64,000 bases of DNA from CAZEDM01 sp964511075 (GCA_964511075.1 CAZEDM010000011.1:20150-84149); one strand, 5' to 3'. Shown: positions 16,850-26,392, counted from the stretch's first letter. Made by a program: numbers and translations. Notes: generated by a model not told the origin, from the letters alone.

Positions 16850-18316
16850 ATGGGAAGGAATATAGAAAAAACAGGTCTGACTTTTGATGATGTGCTTTTA
16901 ATTCCTCAGAAATCCGAGGTCCTGCCAAAGGAGGTGGATGTTAGAACTTCGATCAGCCAGGGGATAGGGCTTAACATCCCAATCCTGAGCGCGGCTATGG
17001 ACACGGTTACGGAATCAAAGGTGGCCATAGCCTTAGCCCGGGAAGGCGGCTTAGGCGTGATCCATAAGAACATGCCGGTCAAAACCCAGGCTTCCGAGGT
17101 GGACAAGGTTAAACGTTCCGAGAGCGGGATGATAGTGGATCCTGTTACCCTCCCCCCGGATCGGAGTATCGGAGAAGCTCTGGAGGTTATGAGGAGGTTC
17201 TCGATTTCCGGAATTCCCATAACCCAAAAAGGCAAGCTGGTAGGAATAATCACCAACCGTGATCTGAGGTTCGAGAAGAATCCAAGCAGAAAGATCTCTG
17301 AGGTAATGACCAAAGGAGATCTCATAACTGTGCCGGAGGGGACTGATCTGGAGAAAGCAAAAGAGATCCTCCACGAGAAAAGGATAGAGAAGCTTCTGAT
17401 CGTGGATAAAAAGAACAATCTCAAGGGACTTATAACGGTCAAGGACATAATGAAAAACCTTCAGTATCCCAACGCCTGCAAGGATGAAAGGGGGCGGCTC
17501 AGAGTAGGTGCAGCCCTGGGCGTTTCCAAAGATCTTCTGGAGAGGGCTGAGGCCTTGGTGGAGGCAGGTGTGGATATTCTGGTTATCGATTCCTCTCACG
17601 GTCACTCTAAGGGGGTACTATCCAGCATGGGAAAAATCAAGAGCAGATTTCCCAGAGTCCCTCTGATGGCGGGTAACGTAGCCACATCCACAGGCACCCG
17701 GGATCTGATAGATGCAGGTGCGGACTGCGTCAAGGTGGGAATAGGACCCGGCTCTATCTGCACTACCAGGGTGATCACCGGCGCAGGGGTTCCTCAGATC
17801 ACCGCAATTATGGATTGCGCGGAGGAAGCGGAGAAGCAGAACGTCCCCATCATAGCGGACGGAGGGATAAAATATTCCGGGGATATAACCAAGGCCTTAG
17901 CTGCGGGGGCAAGTGCGGTGATGATAGGAGCTTTATTCGCCGGAACGGAGGAAAGCCCGGGTGAGACAGTTCTTTACGAGGGCAGAAGTTATAAGATGTA
18001 CCGGGGTATGGGTTCACTGGAGGCTATGAGATCGGGAAGCGGAGACAGGTATTTTCAAGAGGAGGAGGATATAAAGAAGATGGTGCCTGAGGGAATTGAG
18101 GGAAGAATCCCTCACCGGGGATTTCTCTCTGAATCAATTTATCAATTGATCGGTGGTCTAAGGTCCGGAATGGGTATCTGCGGAGCAAGGAATCTGGCTG
18201 AGCTTAGGAAAAAGGCTAAATTTATCCAGATAACTTACGCGGGTTTAAGGGAAAGCCACCCCCATGGGGTCAAAATCACCAAAGAGGCTCCTAATTATCG
18301 TACTAATTTATCATGA
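16850..18316 (+). CDS. guaB: Inosine-5'-monophosphate dehydrogenase
   Basis: NAD-dependent oxidation of IMP to XMP, the committed step to GMP. The barrel starts GLTFDDVLLIPQKSEVLP; two CBS domains lie at about 95-205; the catalytic loop is GIGPGSICTTRVITGAGVP with the active Cys after GSI; the flap has YRGMGSLEAM. A longer frame opens at 16838, but the ATG at 16850 follows GAGGAG by four to five bases and gives the usual N-terminus. Length 488. Confidence 0.95.
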   Translation: MGRNIEKTGLTFDDVLLIPQKSEVLPKEVDVRTSISQGIGLNIPILSAAMDTVTESKVAIALAREGGLGVIHKNMPVKTQASEVDKVKRSESGMIVDPVTLPPDRSIGEALEVMRRFSISGIPITQKGKLVGIITNRDLRFEKNPSRKISEVMTKGDLITVPEGTDLEKAKEILHEKRIEKLLIVDKKNNLKGLITVKDIMKNLQYPNACKDERGRLRVGAALGVSKDLLERAEALVEAGVDILVIDSSHGHSKGVLSSMGKIKSRFPRVPLMAGNVATSTGTRDLIDAGADCVKVGIGPGSICTTRVITGAGVPQITAIMDCAEEAEKQNVPIIADGGIKYSGDITKALAAGASAVMIGALFAGTEESPGETVLYEGRSYKMYRGMGSLEAMRSGSGDRYFQEEEDIKKMVPEGIEGRIPHRGFLSESIYQLIGGLRSGMGICGARNLAELRKKAKFIQITYAGLRESHPHGVKITKEAPNYRTNLS

Positions 18317-18510
18317 CAGTTTTTTCTTAGGATTGATATTGATAGTGCCCGGAGGAAATTTCAGTCTCTTAGATTAAAAAGCATCAGAGAATATTTTAGC
18401 TGATCTCAGATAAATGAGAGGAATTAGATAAAACAAAGGATTCAACGTAACATAAGGATTGATATTACGATATTTTTTTCTTGAGTTAAAGGAAACAATT
18501 CAGCTCTTTG

Positions 18511-18900
18511 GCCAAAACAGACCAGACGATCGTTCCCCCGCCAGCAACGGCGGGGGGGAGGAAAGTCCGAGCTCTCAAAGGCAGTGTGCCTCGTAACCCG
18601 AGGGTCCCCTGCGGGGGAACGGAAAGTGTCACAGAAACTATACCGCCCCGCCTTAGGTGGGGTAAGGGTGAAATGGTGGTGTAAGAGACTACCGTCCTGG
18701 TAGTGATACCAGGAGCAGGACAAACCCCACTCGAGAGCAAGACCAAATAAGGGAGGAGAAGTCGCCTGCTTCATTTTTACTTCCGGGTAGGTCGCTTGAG
18801 TCCGGGGGCGATCCCGGACCCAGATAGATGATCGTCATACCTTAGGCGGATGGAAAGTCCGTTTGAGGTAAACAGAACTCGGCTTATGGTCTGTTTTGGC
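18511..18900 (+). ncRNA. rnpB: RNase P RNA, class A
   Basis: The ribozyme that matures tRNA 5' ends. The ends GCCAAAACAGACC (18511-18523) and GGTCTGTTTTGGC (18888-18900) pair perfectly as P1. Universal segments are in order: GAGGAAAGTCCGAGCTC near 18555, AGAGCAAGACCAAATA near 18735, GGCGGATGGAAAGTCCG near 18846 and ACAGAACTCGGCTTATGGTC near 18872. The overall pattern is bacterial type A. Open frames on the other strand here are artefacts. Confidence 0.93.
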
Positions 18901-18924
18901 TCTGGTAAAAAATAAGTGACAATT

Positions 18925-20628
18925 ATGGGATTTCAGTGGGAGCTTCCTAAAAACTTAGATAAAAAGAGAGGCAGGAGCCTCTCAGCTGAATTAGGGTTGC
19001 CTTCTGTTATAGGAGAGATCCTGTTGAACAGAGGGATCATTGAGCTGGAAGGGGCAAAGAAGTTTTTAAACCCTGATCTGAGTGATCTCTGTGACCCCTT
19101 CGGTCTTAAGGATATGGAAAAAGGGGTGGCTAAGCTTATCTCCGCCCTCAGGGATAATGAGAAGATAATGATCTTTGGGGATTACGATGTGGATGGTATA
19201 ACCTCTGCCTCCCTGATGTATCTGGTTTTAAACAAATTGGGAGCTCAAACTTCATATTATCTTCCCAACCGCTTGGTCGAGGGCTATGGTCTCTCTGAGG
19301 AAGGGATTCTGGAGGCAGAGAGAAGAAAAGCTAAACTCATAATCTCGGTCGACTGCGGGATAAATGCAATAAAGGAAGTTGATTTTGCCCGGGAGAGAGG
19401 AATAGAGTGCATAATTACCGATCATCATGAGCCGGCAGAGAAGTTACCCCAAGCCTGGGCCATTATTAATCCCAAGCAGGAGAATACTGATTATGAAGGG
19501 AAAGAGCTATCGGGTGTGGGAGTAGCTTTCAAATTCGCACAGGCCGTCTATAAAAAATTAGGACAGGATCAAAGAGAATTAGAGCAACATCTCGATCTGG
19601 TAGCCCTGGGAACGGCAGCCGATATCGTTCCCCTGGTAGGAGAAAACAGAATTCTGACCAAATTCGGATTATCCCAGATTGCCAAAACCGCCAAGCCCGG
19701 GCTTAAATCCCTGATATTTATAGCCGGCCAGATGGGCAAGGAGATTGGGACCGGACAGGTGGTATTTATCTTGGCTCCAAGGATAAATGCGGTAGGAAGA
19801 CTGGGAGATGCGGAAAAAGCGATCAAGCTTCTGACTACCAAGGACGAGAAATTAGCCTCGGAGATTGCCCGGATTTTGGAGGAGGAAAATAGGAAAAGAA
19901 AAAATATCGATGAGGAGACCCTGAATCAGGCTTTAGCTCTGGTGGGAGAGGAAGTGGACCTGAAGAAAGACAGGGCTATCGTCCTGGCTTCCCCGGGATG
20001 GCATCAGGGGGTTATCGGGATAGTTGCCTCGAGGATTGCCGAAAGGTTTCACAGGCCCACGATAATGATCTCCATCGATGGGGATGAAGGCAGGGGCTCA
20101 GCCAGAAGCATCCCGGGCTTTCATCTGTTCGATGCTTTAAAAGAGTGTGAAGGTCATCTGTTGAAATACGGAGGTCATAAGTATGCAGCCGGGCTCTCAA
20201 TCTCTGTTCAGGAAATCGGTCCTTTTAAGGAGAAGTTCTTGAAAGTCTCAGCCGGAAAGTTGAAAGATGAGGATCTGGTTCCCAGGCTGTGCCTGGACGC
20301 GGAGCTGGAACCGGAGGAGATCAACAGCGAGCTTATGTCTGCACTGGAGCTTATTGCTCCTTTTGGACCTGGCAATTTCCGGCCGGTTTTCGTAACCAGA
20401 GACCTGGAGCTGGCAGAGTCTCCCTGTGTGGTGGGGAACAATCATCTGAGACTGAAGATCAAAAAGAATGATTTGATTATGGATGCCATAGGCTTTAATT
20501 TGGGAGATTATGCCAAGCCGCTGGCGATGAGAGGTACGAAGATAGATCTGGCATACGTGCTGGAGTTAAATGTGTGGAATGGGAATACCAGAATTCAGAT
20601 GCGTCTTAAGGACCTTAAGATCAAATAG
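18925..20628 (+). CDS. recJ: Single-stranded-DNA exonuclease RecJ
   Basis: A DHH-family 5'-3' exonuclease for recombination and mismatch repair. In order: DYDVDGITSASL, VDCGINA, TDHHEP, LDLVALGTAADIVPL, then DHHA1 with GWHQGVIGIVASRIAERF and GSARSIPGFHLFDAL, and an OB-fold tail. At 567 residues it is full length. The frame can also open at GTG 18916; neither start has a strong Shine-Dalgarno, so I use the ATG. It begins only 24 bases after rnpB and may share its transcript. Confidence 0.93.
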   Translation: MGFQWELPKNLDKKRGRSLSAELGLPSVIGEILLNRGIIELEGAKKFLNPDLSDLCDPFGLKDMEKGVAKLISALRDNEKIMIFGDYDVDGITSASLMYLVLNKLGAQTSYYLPNRLVEGYGLSEEGILEAERRKAKLIISVDCGINAIKEVDFARERGIECIITDHHEPAEKLPQAWAIINPKQENTDYEGKELSGVGVAFKFAQAVYKKLGQDQRELEQHLDLVALGTAADIVPLVGENRILTKFGLSQIAKTAKPGLKSLIFIAGQMGKEIGTGQVVFILAPRINAVGRLGDAEKAIKLLTTKDEKLASEIARILEEENRKRKNIDEETLNQALALVGEEVDLKKDRAIVLASPGWHQGVIGIVASRIAERFHRPTIMISIDGDEGRGSARSIPGFHLFDALKECEGHLLKYGGHKYAAGLSISVQEIGPFKEKFLKVSAGKLKDEDLVPRLCLDAELEPEEINSELMSALELIAPFGPGNFRPVFVTRDLELAESPCVVGNNHLRLKIKKNDLIMDAIGFNLGDYAKPLAMRGTKIDLAYVLELNVWNGNTRIQMRLKDLKIK

Positions 20629-20632
20629 TCTT

Positions 20633-21577
20633 ATGTCTTTATTAGAAAGGTTCTTTCAAAAGGACGAGACAGCGCTTTCCCGACTTATTTCCTACGTGGA
20701 GAATCAAACCCCGGGATATGCTAAGATATTGTCTTCGGTTTATTTCAGAACCGGTAATGCTTATCGTATAGGCATAACCGGTCCCCCGGGTGCAGGTAAA
20801 AGCACTCTGGTGGATAAGCTGAGCAATAAGTTGGTACTGAGCGGGAAAGAGGTAGGGATAATAGCGGTGGATCCAACCAGCCCTTTTACCGGCGGTGCCC
20901 TTCTGGGTGATCGGATCAGGATGCAGGATTTGACCACCAGAGAAGGAGTCTTCATCAGAAGTATGGCTACCCGTGGCTCCCTGGGAGGGCTCGCCTTTGC
21001 CACCAGAGAGGTGGCTTTGCTTTTGGATGCTTTTGGCAAGCATTATATCTTGATCGAGACTGTGGGCGTGGGACAGGTGGAGCTGGATATCGTCGATACC
21101 TGTGACACCACCCTGGTGGTGCTGGTCCCGGAATCCGGTGATAGCGTCCAGGCAATGAAAGCCGGCCTGATGGAGATAGCGGATATCCTGGTGGTAAATA
21201 AATCAGACCGTGAGGGAGCTAAAAGGATTGTCTCGGAGCTGGATATGATCCTGGATGTGCGCAGGAAAAAAGGGGAATGGGAATATCCCGTGGTTAGCAC
21301 AGAGGCAGTCAATGACAAGGGAGTGGATGAGCTGTTGGATAAAATCCTTGAGCATAAAAAGTATATCACGGAAAACGGTTATCTGGAAGTGCATCGAAAA
21401 GAACAGATAAAGAAAGAGCTGAAAAAAATAATTGAGCTTAAGATCAGGGAGTTGATCGAGAGAAGCCTGGACAGTAAAAGCATCGAGCAGATAACAGAAG
21501 AAGTCTATTCGGGTGAGGGGGACCCTTATTCGGCAGGGGATAAAATTTTTCAGGATTTGAATCTCAATTTAGACTGA
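20633..21577 (+). CDS. meaB: MeaB/ArgK-type GTPase chaperone of B12 mutases
   Basis: A G3E-type GTPase that gates adenosylcobalamin loading into, and inactive-cofactor release from, acyl-CoA mutases. P-loop GPPGAGKSTLVD, switch region DPTSPFTGGALLGDRIRMQ, the Walker B-like ETVGVGQVELDIVD and the base-recognition NKSD are all present. The frame is open from 20570, but the ATG at 20633 gives the usual N-terminus (MSLLERFF). Length 314. Directly upstream of a mutase large subunit. Confidence 0.93.
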   Translation: MSLLERFFQKDETALSRLISYVENQTPGYAKILSSVYFRTGNAYRIGITGPPGAGKSTLVDKLSNKLVLSGKEVGIIAVDPTSPFTGGALLGDRIRMQDLTTREGVFIRSMATRGSLGGLAFATREVALLLDAFGKHYILIETVGVGQVELDIVDTCDTTLVVLVPESGDSVQAMKAGLMEIADILVVNKSDREGAKRIVSELDMILDVRRKKGEWEYPVVSTEAVNDKGVDELLDKILEHKKYITENGYLEVHRKEQIKKELKKIIELKIRELIERSLDSKSIEQITEEVYSGEGDPYSAGDKIFQDLNLNLD

Positions 21578-21589
21578 AGGTGAGGATCT

Positions 21590-23257
21590 ATGTTCGATAA
21601 AGAAGAATTTAAAAAAATTGAAGAGGAAAAAAAGAAATGGGAGGATAATTATAAGCCCTGTAGTACTCCCGAGCGAAAGTTCATAACCGTATCAGGGGAA
21701 GAGGTCAGGCCCCTTTATACACCTCTGGACCTTAAGGATACGGATTTCGAAAAAGATATATCCTTCCCCGGTGAGTATCCCTATACCCGCGGGATAAGGA
21801 CCAATATGTACCGCGGCAGGATGTGGACTATGCGTCAGTTCTCCGGAATGGGAACGCCCAGGCAGACTAACCAGAGGTATCATTTTCTATTAGACAGGGG
21901 TCAGACCGGCCTTTCTGTTGCCTTCGACCTGCCCACCCTGATGGGTTATGATTCCGACCATCCCCGTTCCCTGGGTGAGGTCGGAGTATGCGGAGTTGCA
22001 GTTGATTCCTTAAAAGATATGGAGATACTCTTCGATGGGATAAGCCTGGACAAGATATCAACTTCCATGACCATCAATGCTCCGGCTTCCATACTTTTTG
22101 CAATGTATATTGCGGTTGGGGAGAAACAGAATGTTCCTTCGGAGAAGTTGACCGGGACTATTCAGAATGATATTCTAAAGGAATATATCGCCCAGAAGGA
22201 ATGGGTTTTTCCTCCAGAACCCCATATTAGGCTGATAACTGATGTTTTAGCCTTTGCCTCTCAGCATGTGCCAAAATGGAACACCATCTCCATCTCCGGC
22301 TATCATATAAGGGAAGCAGGCTCCACCGCAGTGCAGGAGCTGGCTTTTACCTTAGCAGATGGTTTTGCCTACGTGGAAGCAGGTATCAAAGCAGGGCTGG
22401 ATGTGGATGATTTTGCACCGCGTCTTTCTTTCTTCTTCAACTCTCATCTGGATTTCTTCGAGGAGATTGCCAAATACCGCGCAGCCCGGAGAATCTGGGC
22501 AAGGCATATGAAAGAAAGGTATAAAGCCAAGAAAGAGGAGTCCTGGCTTTTGAGATTTCACACCCAGACCGCAGGATGCAGCCTGACTGCACAGCAGCCG
22601 GAGAATAATATAGTTCGCACTGCCTTCGAGGCCTTAGCCGGGGTTTTAGGAGGCACCCAGAGTTTACATACTAACTCCATGGATGAGACCTATGCCTTAC
22701 CTTCAGAAAAAGCAGTCCATATTGCTCTGAGAACTCAGCAGCTCATCGCCTATGAAACCGGAGTGGCTAATACCATTGACCCCTTGGCTGGCTCCTATTA
22801 TGTCGAGTCATTAACTAACAAGATGGAGGAAGAGGCGGAGAAATATTTTGCTGAGATAGAGAGAAGGGGTGGAGTATTGAAGTGCATAGAGGAAGGGTAC
22901 TTTCAAAGAGAGATAGCTGAGGCAGCTTATCGCTATCAGAAAGAGATTGAGAATAAAGGCAGGATTGTGGTGGGGATTAATGATTTTATAATTGAGGAGG
23001 AAAAAATCGAAATACCTATCCTGAAAATAGACCCGCAGGTGGAAAGAGAGCAGGTTCAGGGAGTCAAAAAAGTCAGAGCAGAAAGGGATAACGATAAGGT
23101 TAAAAGAACGCTGGAGAATTTGAAGAAAGTGGTTCAGGGGAAAGATAACACCATGCCAGCTATCCTGGAATGTGTAAGATGTTACGCTACCGAAGGGGAG
23201 ATCGTGGATGTGATGAGAGAGGTTTTCGGGGAATACATAGAGCCTCCGTTAATTTAA
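21590..23257 (+). CDS. icmA: Acyl-CoA mutase large subunit, isobutyryl-CoA mutase-like
   Basis: A 555-residue (beta/alpha)8 mutase barrel without a B12 domain. The two residues that read the substrate carboxylate in methylmalonyl-CoA mutases (Tyr89 and Arg207 in the Propionibacterium enzyme) are here Phe84 (TMRQFSG) and Gln202 (YIAQKEWVFPP), as in isobutyryl-CoA mutases (Phe80, Gln198). So it probably interconverts isobutyryl- and n-butyryl-CoA, from valine. Pivalyl-type substrates are possible. It follows meaB by 12 bases (AGGTGAGG site) and should use the B12 subunit at 23394. Family certain; substrate inferred. Confidence 0.85.
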   Translation: MFDKEEFKKIEEEKKKWEDNYKPCSTPERKFITVSGEEVRPLYTPLDLKDTDFEKDISFPGEYPYTRGIRTNMYRGRMWTMRQFSGMGTPRQTNQRYHFLLDRGQTGLSVAFDLPTLMGYDSDHPRSLGEVGVCGVAVDSLKDMEILFDGISLDKISTSMTINAPASILFAMYIAVGEKQNVPSEKLTGTIQNDILKEYIAQKEWVFPPEPHIRLITDVLAFASQHVPKWNTISISGYHIREAGSTAVQELAFTLADGFAYVEAGIKAGLDVDDFAPRLSFFFNSHLDFFEEIAKYRAARRIWARHMKERYKAKKEESWLLRFHTQTAGCSLTAQQPENNIVRTAFEALAGVLGGTQSLHTNSMDETYALPSEKAVHIALRTQQLIAYETGVANTIDPLAGSYYVESLTNKMEEEAEKYFAEIERRGGVLKCIEEGYFQREIAEAAYRYQKEIENKGRIVVGINDFIIEEEKIEIPILKIDPQVEREQVQGVKKVRAERDNDKVKRTLENLKKVVQGKDNTMPAILECVRCYATEGEIVDVMREVFGEYIEPPLI

Positions 23258-23305
23258 AGATAATGACGATTGACAGATGAAAAATAACGGATAACGAATA
23301 GAAAA

Positions 23306-23370
23306 ACGTGGTGGTCGGGCGACCTGCCCGACATTAAAATTGGTAACCCACGTTGCCCTTAACGTAGGGC
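23306..23370. repeat. Two palindromes between mutase subunit genes
   Basis: GTCGGGC and GCCCGAC pair around GACCT near 23316-23334, and TGCCCT/AGGGCA arms near 23354-23371 form a second hairpin. Both fall between the mutase large subunit gene and the B12 subunit gene, a 136-base spacer otherwise without signals. Confidence 0.55.
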
Positions 23371-23393
23371 AGAAATGATAGAAAGGAAAATTT

Positions 23394-23813
23394 ATGCAAA
23401 GAAAATATCGAATCCTTTTAGCTAAACCGGGCCTGGATGGGCACGACCGCGGGGTCAAGGTCGTGGCGGCTGCACTGAGAGATGCAGGTTTCGAGGTTAT
23501 CTATACCGGCTTGAGACAGACTCCGGAGGTGATTGTGGAGGCGGCTATTCAGGAAGATGTGGATGCGATCGGGATGAGCATATTATCCGGCGCTCATTTG
23601 ACCCTTTTCCCCGCAGTTCTGGAGCTGTTGAAGAAAAGAAAATGTGAACATATCCTCCTTTTCGGAGGAGGGATTATCCCGGACGAGGATATAGCCAAGC
23701 TGGAGAAGATGGGTGTGGGGAAACTTTTTACTCCGGGTGCTACGAGTGGTGAGATCATCGATTATCTTAAAAATGTACTGGGCGGAAGGAGCAAGGAGGA
23801 AGCAGTTTTTTAG
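23394..23813 (+). CDS. mcmB: B12-binding small subunit of acyl-CoA mutases
   Basis: A 139-residue Rossmann-like cobalamin domain. The DxHxxG motif (LDGHDRG, His17) gives the lower axial ligand to cobalt; the motif SILSGAHLTLFP and the GG pair in LLFGGGIIPDEDI complete the B12 site. It supplies the radical cofactor to separately encoded mutase barrels. It is the only such subunit in the window while two barrels are present, so sharing is likely. AAGGA site before the ATG. Confidence 0.93.
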   Translation: MQRKYRILLAKPGLDGHDRGVKVVAAALRDAGFEVIYTGLRQTPEVIVEAAIQEDVDAIGMSILSGAHLTLFPAVLELLKKRKCEHILLFGGGIIPDEDIAKLEKMGVGKLFTPGATSGEIIDYLKNVLGGRSKEEAVF

Positions 23814-23866
23814 ATAATAACAAATGACAAATGAAAGATGGAAGATGGAAAAAGATGAAAGATCTG

Positions 23867-23893
23867 TAAAGCCACATTGCCCTCAATGTGGGA
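23867..23893. repeat. CCACATTG hairpin
   Basis: CCACATTG and CAATGTGG pair around CCCT (roughly 23873-23892). It follows an imperfect GATGAAAGATGGAAGAT purine-rich string. Both lie in the gap before the acyl-CoA dehydrogenase. Confidence 0.5.
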
Positions 23894-23951
23894 TTAATAT
23901 AGAGCAAAAAGAGAAAGATGATTCAAAAAATAATTAAATAGAGGAGGTAGA

Positions 23952-25094
23952 ATGAGTTTTAATTTAGACGATAGGCAACAGGCGGTAAGGGACTTAGCCA
24001 GGGAGTTCGGGGAAAAGCATATCGCTTCAATAGCCAGGGAGATGGACAGAAAACCACCGGAGTTTCCCCTGGAGCTTTTCAGGAAAATGGCGGAGAAAGG
24101 GTTTATGGCTTTCCCTGTAAAAAAAGAATACGGAGGCTTGGGCAAAAGCAGGCTCGAATATGTAACCTTAATCGAGGAAGTTGCCTGGTTCGATGCCTCC
24201 TCTGCCATTATAATGGCGGTTAACAACCTGGCAGGCTATCCCATAGAAGCTTTCGGCTCTGAGGAGCAGCAGAAGAAGTATCTGCCCAGGATGTGCTCAG
24301 GCGAGATGGTGGGCGCCTTTGCCTTAACCGAGCCGAATGCTGGTTCAGATGCAGCCAACCAGCAGACCACAGCCAAATTGGAAGGTGATAATTACGTGAT
24401 AAACGGCGAGAAGATCTTTATCACCAGCGGTAATGTGGCAGACATAATCGTGGTCATTGCCAAAATTATCGAGGAGGGGGAGAAGGACAAGATCTCTGCT
24501 ATTTTGGTAGAGGGAAAAACCCCCGGACTTTCCTCAGAGGTCTTAAAATGGAAGATGGGCTTGAGGGCTTCTACCACTGCCCGGTTAAAATTGAATAACG
24601 TAAAAGTTCCCAAGGGGAATCTCCTGGGTGAAGCAGGCAAGGGTTTCAGGATAGCTCTGATGACTTTGGATGGTGCCAGAGTCGGGGTGGCAGCCCAGGC
24701 ACTGGGAATTGCCCAGAGAGCTTTTGATGAATCGCTGAAATACTCCAAAACCAGGGAGCAGTTCGGAGCACCCATTGCCAAGCTTCAGGCTATTCAATGG
24801 ATGATCGCGGATATGGGCACCCGTCTGGAAGCAGCCCGAATGCTGGTTTACAAGGCAGCATTGATGGAGGACAAAGGGGAGAGAATCTCCAAGGAGGCAG
24901 CCCAGGCTAAACTATTTACCTCTGAGTCTGCGAATTTCATAGTGGATAGAGCTATGCAGATTCACGGTGGATATGGTTACATTGGCGAGTTCTCCGAAAT
25001 AGAAAGGCTCTATCGTGACCAGAGAATTACCGAGATCTACGAAGGTACCTCAGAGGTGCAGAGACTGGTTATATCCAGTGCGTATTTGAGATAA
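23952..25094 (+). CDS. Acyl-CoA dehydrogenase (short/branched chain)
   Basis: An FAD enzyme that oxidises acyl-CoA to 2-enoyl-CoA and passes electrons to ETF. 380 residues. N-terminal helical domain, FAD motif FALTEPNAGSDA and FITSGNVADI, C-terminal ITEIYEGTSEVQR whose first Glu is the catalytic base position of short-chain enzymes. A strong GAGGAGG site precedes the ATG. Placed among mutase and carboxylase genes; with the isobutyryl-CoA mutase-like enzyme upstream, butyryl- or isobutyryl-CoA are reasonable substrates (inference). Confidence 0.88.
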   Translation: MSFNLDDRQQAVRDLAREFGEKHIASIAREMDRKPPEFPLELFRKMAEKGFMAFPVKKEYGGLGKSRLEYVTLIEEVAWFDASSAIIMAVNNLAGYPIEAFGSEEQQKKYLPRMCSGEMVGAFALTEPNAGSDAANQQTTAKLEGDNYVINGEKIFITSGNVADIIVVIAKIIEEGEKDKISAILVEGKTPGLSSEVLKWKMGLRASTTARLKLNNVKVPKGNLLGEAGKGFRIALMTLDGARVGVAAQALGIAQRAFDESLKYSKTREQFGAPIAKLQAIQWMIADMGTRLEAARMLVYKAALMEDKGERISKEAAQAKLFTSESANFIVDRAMQIHGGYGYIGEFSEIERLYRDQRITEIYEGTSEVQRLVISSAYLR

Positions 25095-25099
25095 AAAAT

Positions 25100-25151
25100 G
25101 TAGAGGAAGGCTTTAGCCTTCCAAATATGGAAGTCTAAGGACCTCCTCTAC
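25100..25151 (+). repeat. Long GTAG-foot palindrome (GGAAGGCT type)
   Basis: GTAGAGGA at the left and TCCTCTAC at the right close an imperfect stem of about 23 pairs; internally GAAGGCTTTAGCCTTC can also fold on its own. Starts six bases after the acyl-CoA dehydrogenase stop. Related to 35515-35537. Confidence 0.7.
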
Positions 25152-25204
25152 AATGTATTCATAGTTTGTAGATGTAAGAGTCAGACGTAAGACTAAAGAA
25201 TTTT

Positions 25205-25230
25205 GTAGGGGAGGGGCTTGTCCCCTCCCG
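25205..25230 (+). repeat. GTAG-foot palindrome (GAGGGG/CCCCTC) with T-run
   Basis: GTAGGG, GAGGGG, loop CTTGT, CCCCTC, CCG. It has the same foot and loop as the RAYT1 elements but a different stem. Seven T residues follow, so it could also stop transcription of the upstream genes. Confidence 0.75.
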
Positions 25231-25241
25231 TTTTTTTCCTA

Positions 25242-25300
25242 TAACCTCACCCTGATCCTCTCCTTTCCTACGGATCTGTTTCACGGAACAAAGGAGAGGG
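25242..25300. repeat. CCTCTCCTT palindrome with 23-base insert in its loop
   Basis: The TAACCTCACCCT lead and the arms CCTCTCCTTT (25257-25266) and AAAGGAGAGG (25290-25299) match the uninterrupted copy at 13771-13807, but the loop holds 23 bases (25267-25289) beginning CCTACGGATC. Almost the same insert sits in the loop of the palindrome at 43971-44014. Confidence 0.75.
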
Positions 25301-25403
25301 GATGTAGCTCCCGGGTTTATCCCGGACTTTTTGCTTGTCGTTGGTCTCCTGACCAGCGACTTCGTTGGTGAGGACACCAGCGAAGAGCATAATAAGTTCT
25401 TTT

Positions 25404-25430
25404 GTAGGGGCGGCCTTTAAGGTCGCCCTT
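25404..25430 (+). repeat. GTAG-foot palindrome (GGGCGGCC type)
   Basis: GTAGG, then GGCGGCCT, TTA, AGGTCGCC with one G-T pair. Same foot as the other GTAG elements. Confidence 0.65.
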
Positions 25431-25535
25431 TCGTATTTATAAACTTTCCCTTGACTTAAGTCCCAAAAATGGTAAATTTTTTGGTGAAAGGTTTAAGGTT
25501 AAGAAGTCCAAAAGTTCAAGGGGAAAACGAAAAGT

Positions 25536-26378
25536 ATGCTCAAACTCGGCGATAAAGAGGTCTATTCCATTATAGATAACTCCTTCAAGATAGACGGGGG
25601 TGCGATGTTCGGTGTAGTTCCTAAGGTTATCTGGGAAAGACTGATGACTTCAGATGAAAGTAACAGGATCACCCTGGACTTAAATCTTCTTTTGGTCAAA
25701 TCCAAGAGCAAAAATATCCTTATAGACAGCGGAATCGGGGATACCCTGAATGAGAAACAGAAAAAGATATATGGGGTGGAAAAAGAGTCTAATCTGGAAA
25801 AAGCTCTATCGGAAATTGGCTTGAAACCTGAGAATATCGATCTGGTCATACTTACTCACTTGCACTTAGACCATGCCGGAGGGGTGGTTAAGTTCAATTC
25901 CAGAAAGGAGAAAATTCCCCGTTTCCCCAGGGCAAAATATGTTATCCAGAAAGAGGAATGGAAATACGCTCTTCAGCCGGATGAGAGAACTCAGGCAACT
26001 TATATGGTGGATAATTTTATGGCTCTGGATGAATGCGGGGCAATAGATTTAGCGGATGGAGATAAGGAGATTGTCCCGGGAATAAAAGTGAAGCTCGCCG
26101 GCGGGCACACCAAGGGCCAGCAGGTGGTATTTATCGAAGGTGGAGGAAAGACGATTCTTTTTCCCGGGGATATAATTCCCACCATCTCGCATCTTAGAAT
26201 CCCCTATGTGGCAGGTGTGGATATATATCCCTTGGAGGTGATGGAGGTAAAAAAGAAGCTGATCAAAGAGGCTCTGGAGAATAAATGGATGATCGCCTTT
26301 GACCACGAGATCGATACCAAGATTTGTTATCTGAAGAGAATAAATGACAAAATAGAAGCTAAAAAAGTTTCAATTTAG
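25536..26378 (+). CDS. Metallo-beta-lactamase-fold hydrolase
   Basis: A 280-residue MBL-fold protein with the dinuclear metal motif HLHLDH (His108, His110, Asp112, His113), a third metal His in GGHTKGQQ and the late FPGDIIPT Asp. The fold covers lactonases, thioesterases and other hydrolases; the overall layout (LLVKSKSKNILIDSGIGD near 52-69) resembles quorum-quenching lactonase-like and related enzymes. Between an acyl-CoA dehydrogenase and a carboxylase subunit, a thioesterase-like role is conceivable but not shown. Confidence 0.8.
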   Translation: MLKLGDKEVYSIIDNSFKIDGGAMFGVVPKVIWERLMTSDESNRITLDLNLLLVKSKSKNILIDSGIGDTLNEKQKKIYGVEKESNLEKALSEIGLKPENIDLVILTHLHLDHAGGVVKFNSRKEKIPRFPRAKYVIQKEEWKYALQPDERTQATYMVDNFMALDECGAIDLADGDKEIVPGIKVKLAGGHTKGQQVVFIEGGGKTILFPGDIIPTISHLRIPYVAGVDIYPLEVMEVKKKLIKEALENKWMIAFDHEIDTKICYLKRINDKIEAKKVSI

Positions 26379-26392
26379 AATAAGGGTGCCTT

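Larger units (their letters stand above)
25095..25535. other. 441-base non-coding gap packed with palindromes
   Basis: No gene is credible here. It holds four palindromic elements (25100-25151, 25205-25230, 25242-25300, 25404-25430) and, at 25486-25520, a degenerate AAGGTTTAAGGTTAAG string. It is the densest palindrome cluster of the window. Confidence 0.75.

Noticed and set aside
18442..18774. Open frames on the minus strand over the RNase P RNA
   Set aside because: The plus strand is plainly rnpB with all universal segments and a 13-pair P1; the frames are artefacts of its GC-rich stems.
25095..25535. The repeat cluster as a CRISPR array
   Set aside because: The repeats differ from each other, are palindromes of several families and lack uniform spacers; no cas genes are present.
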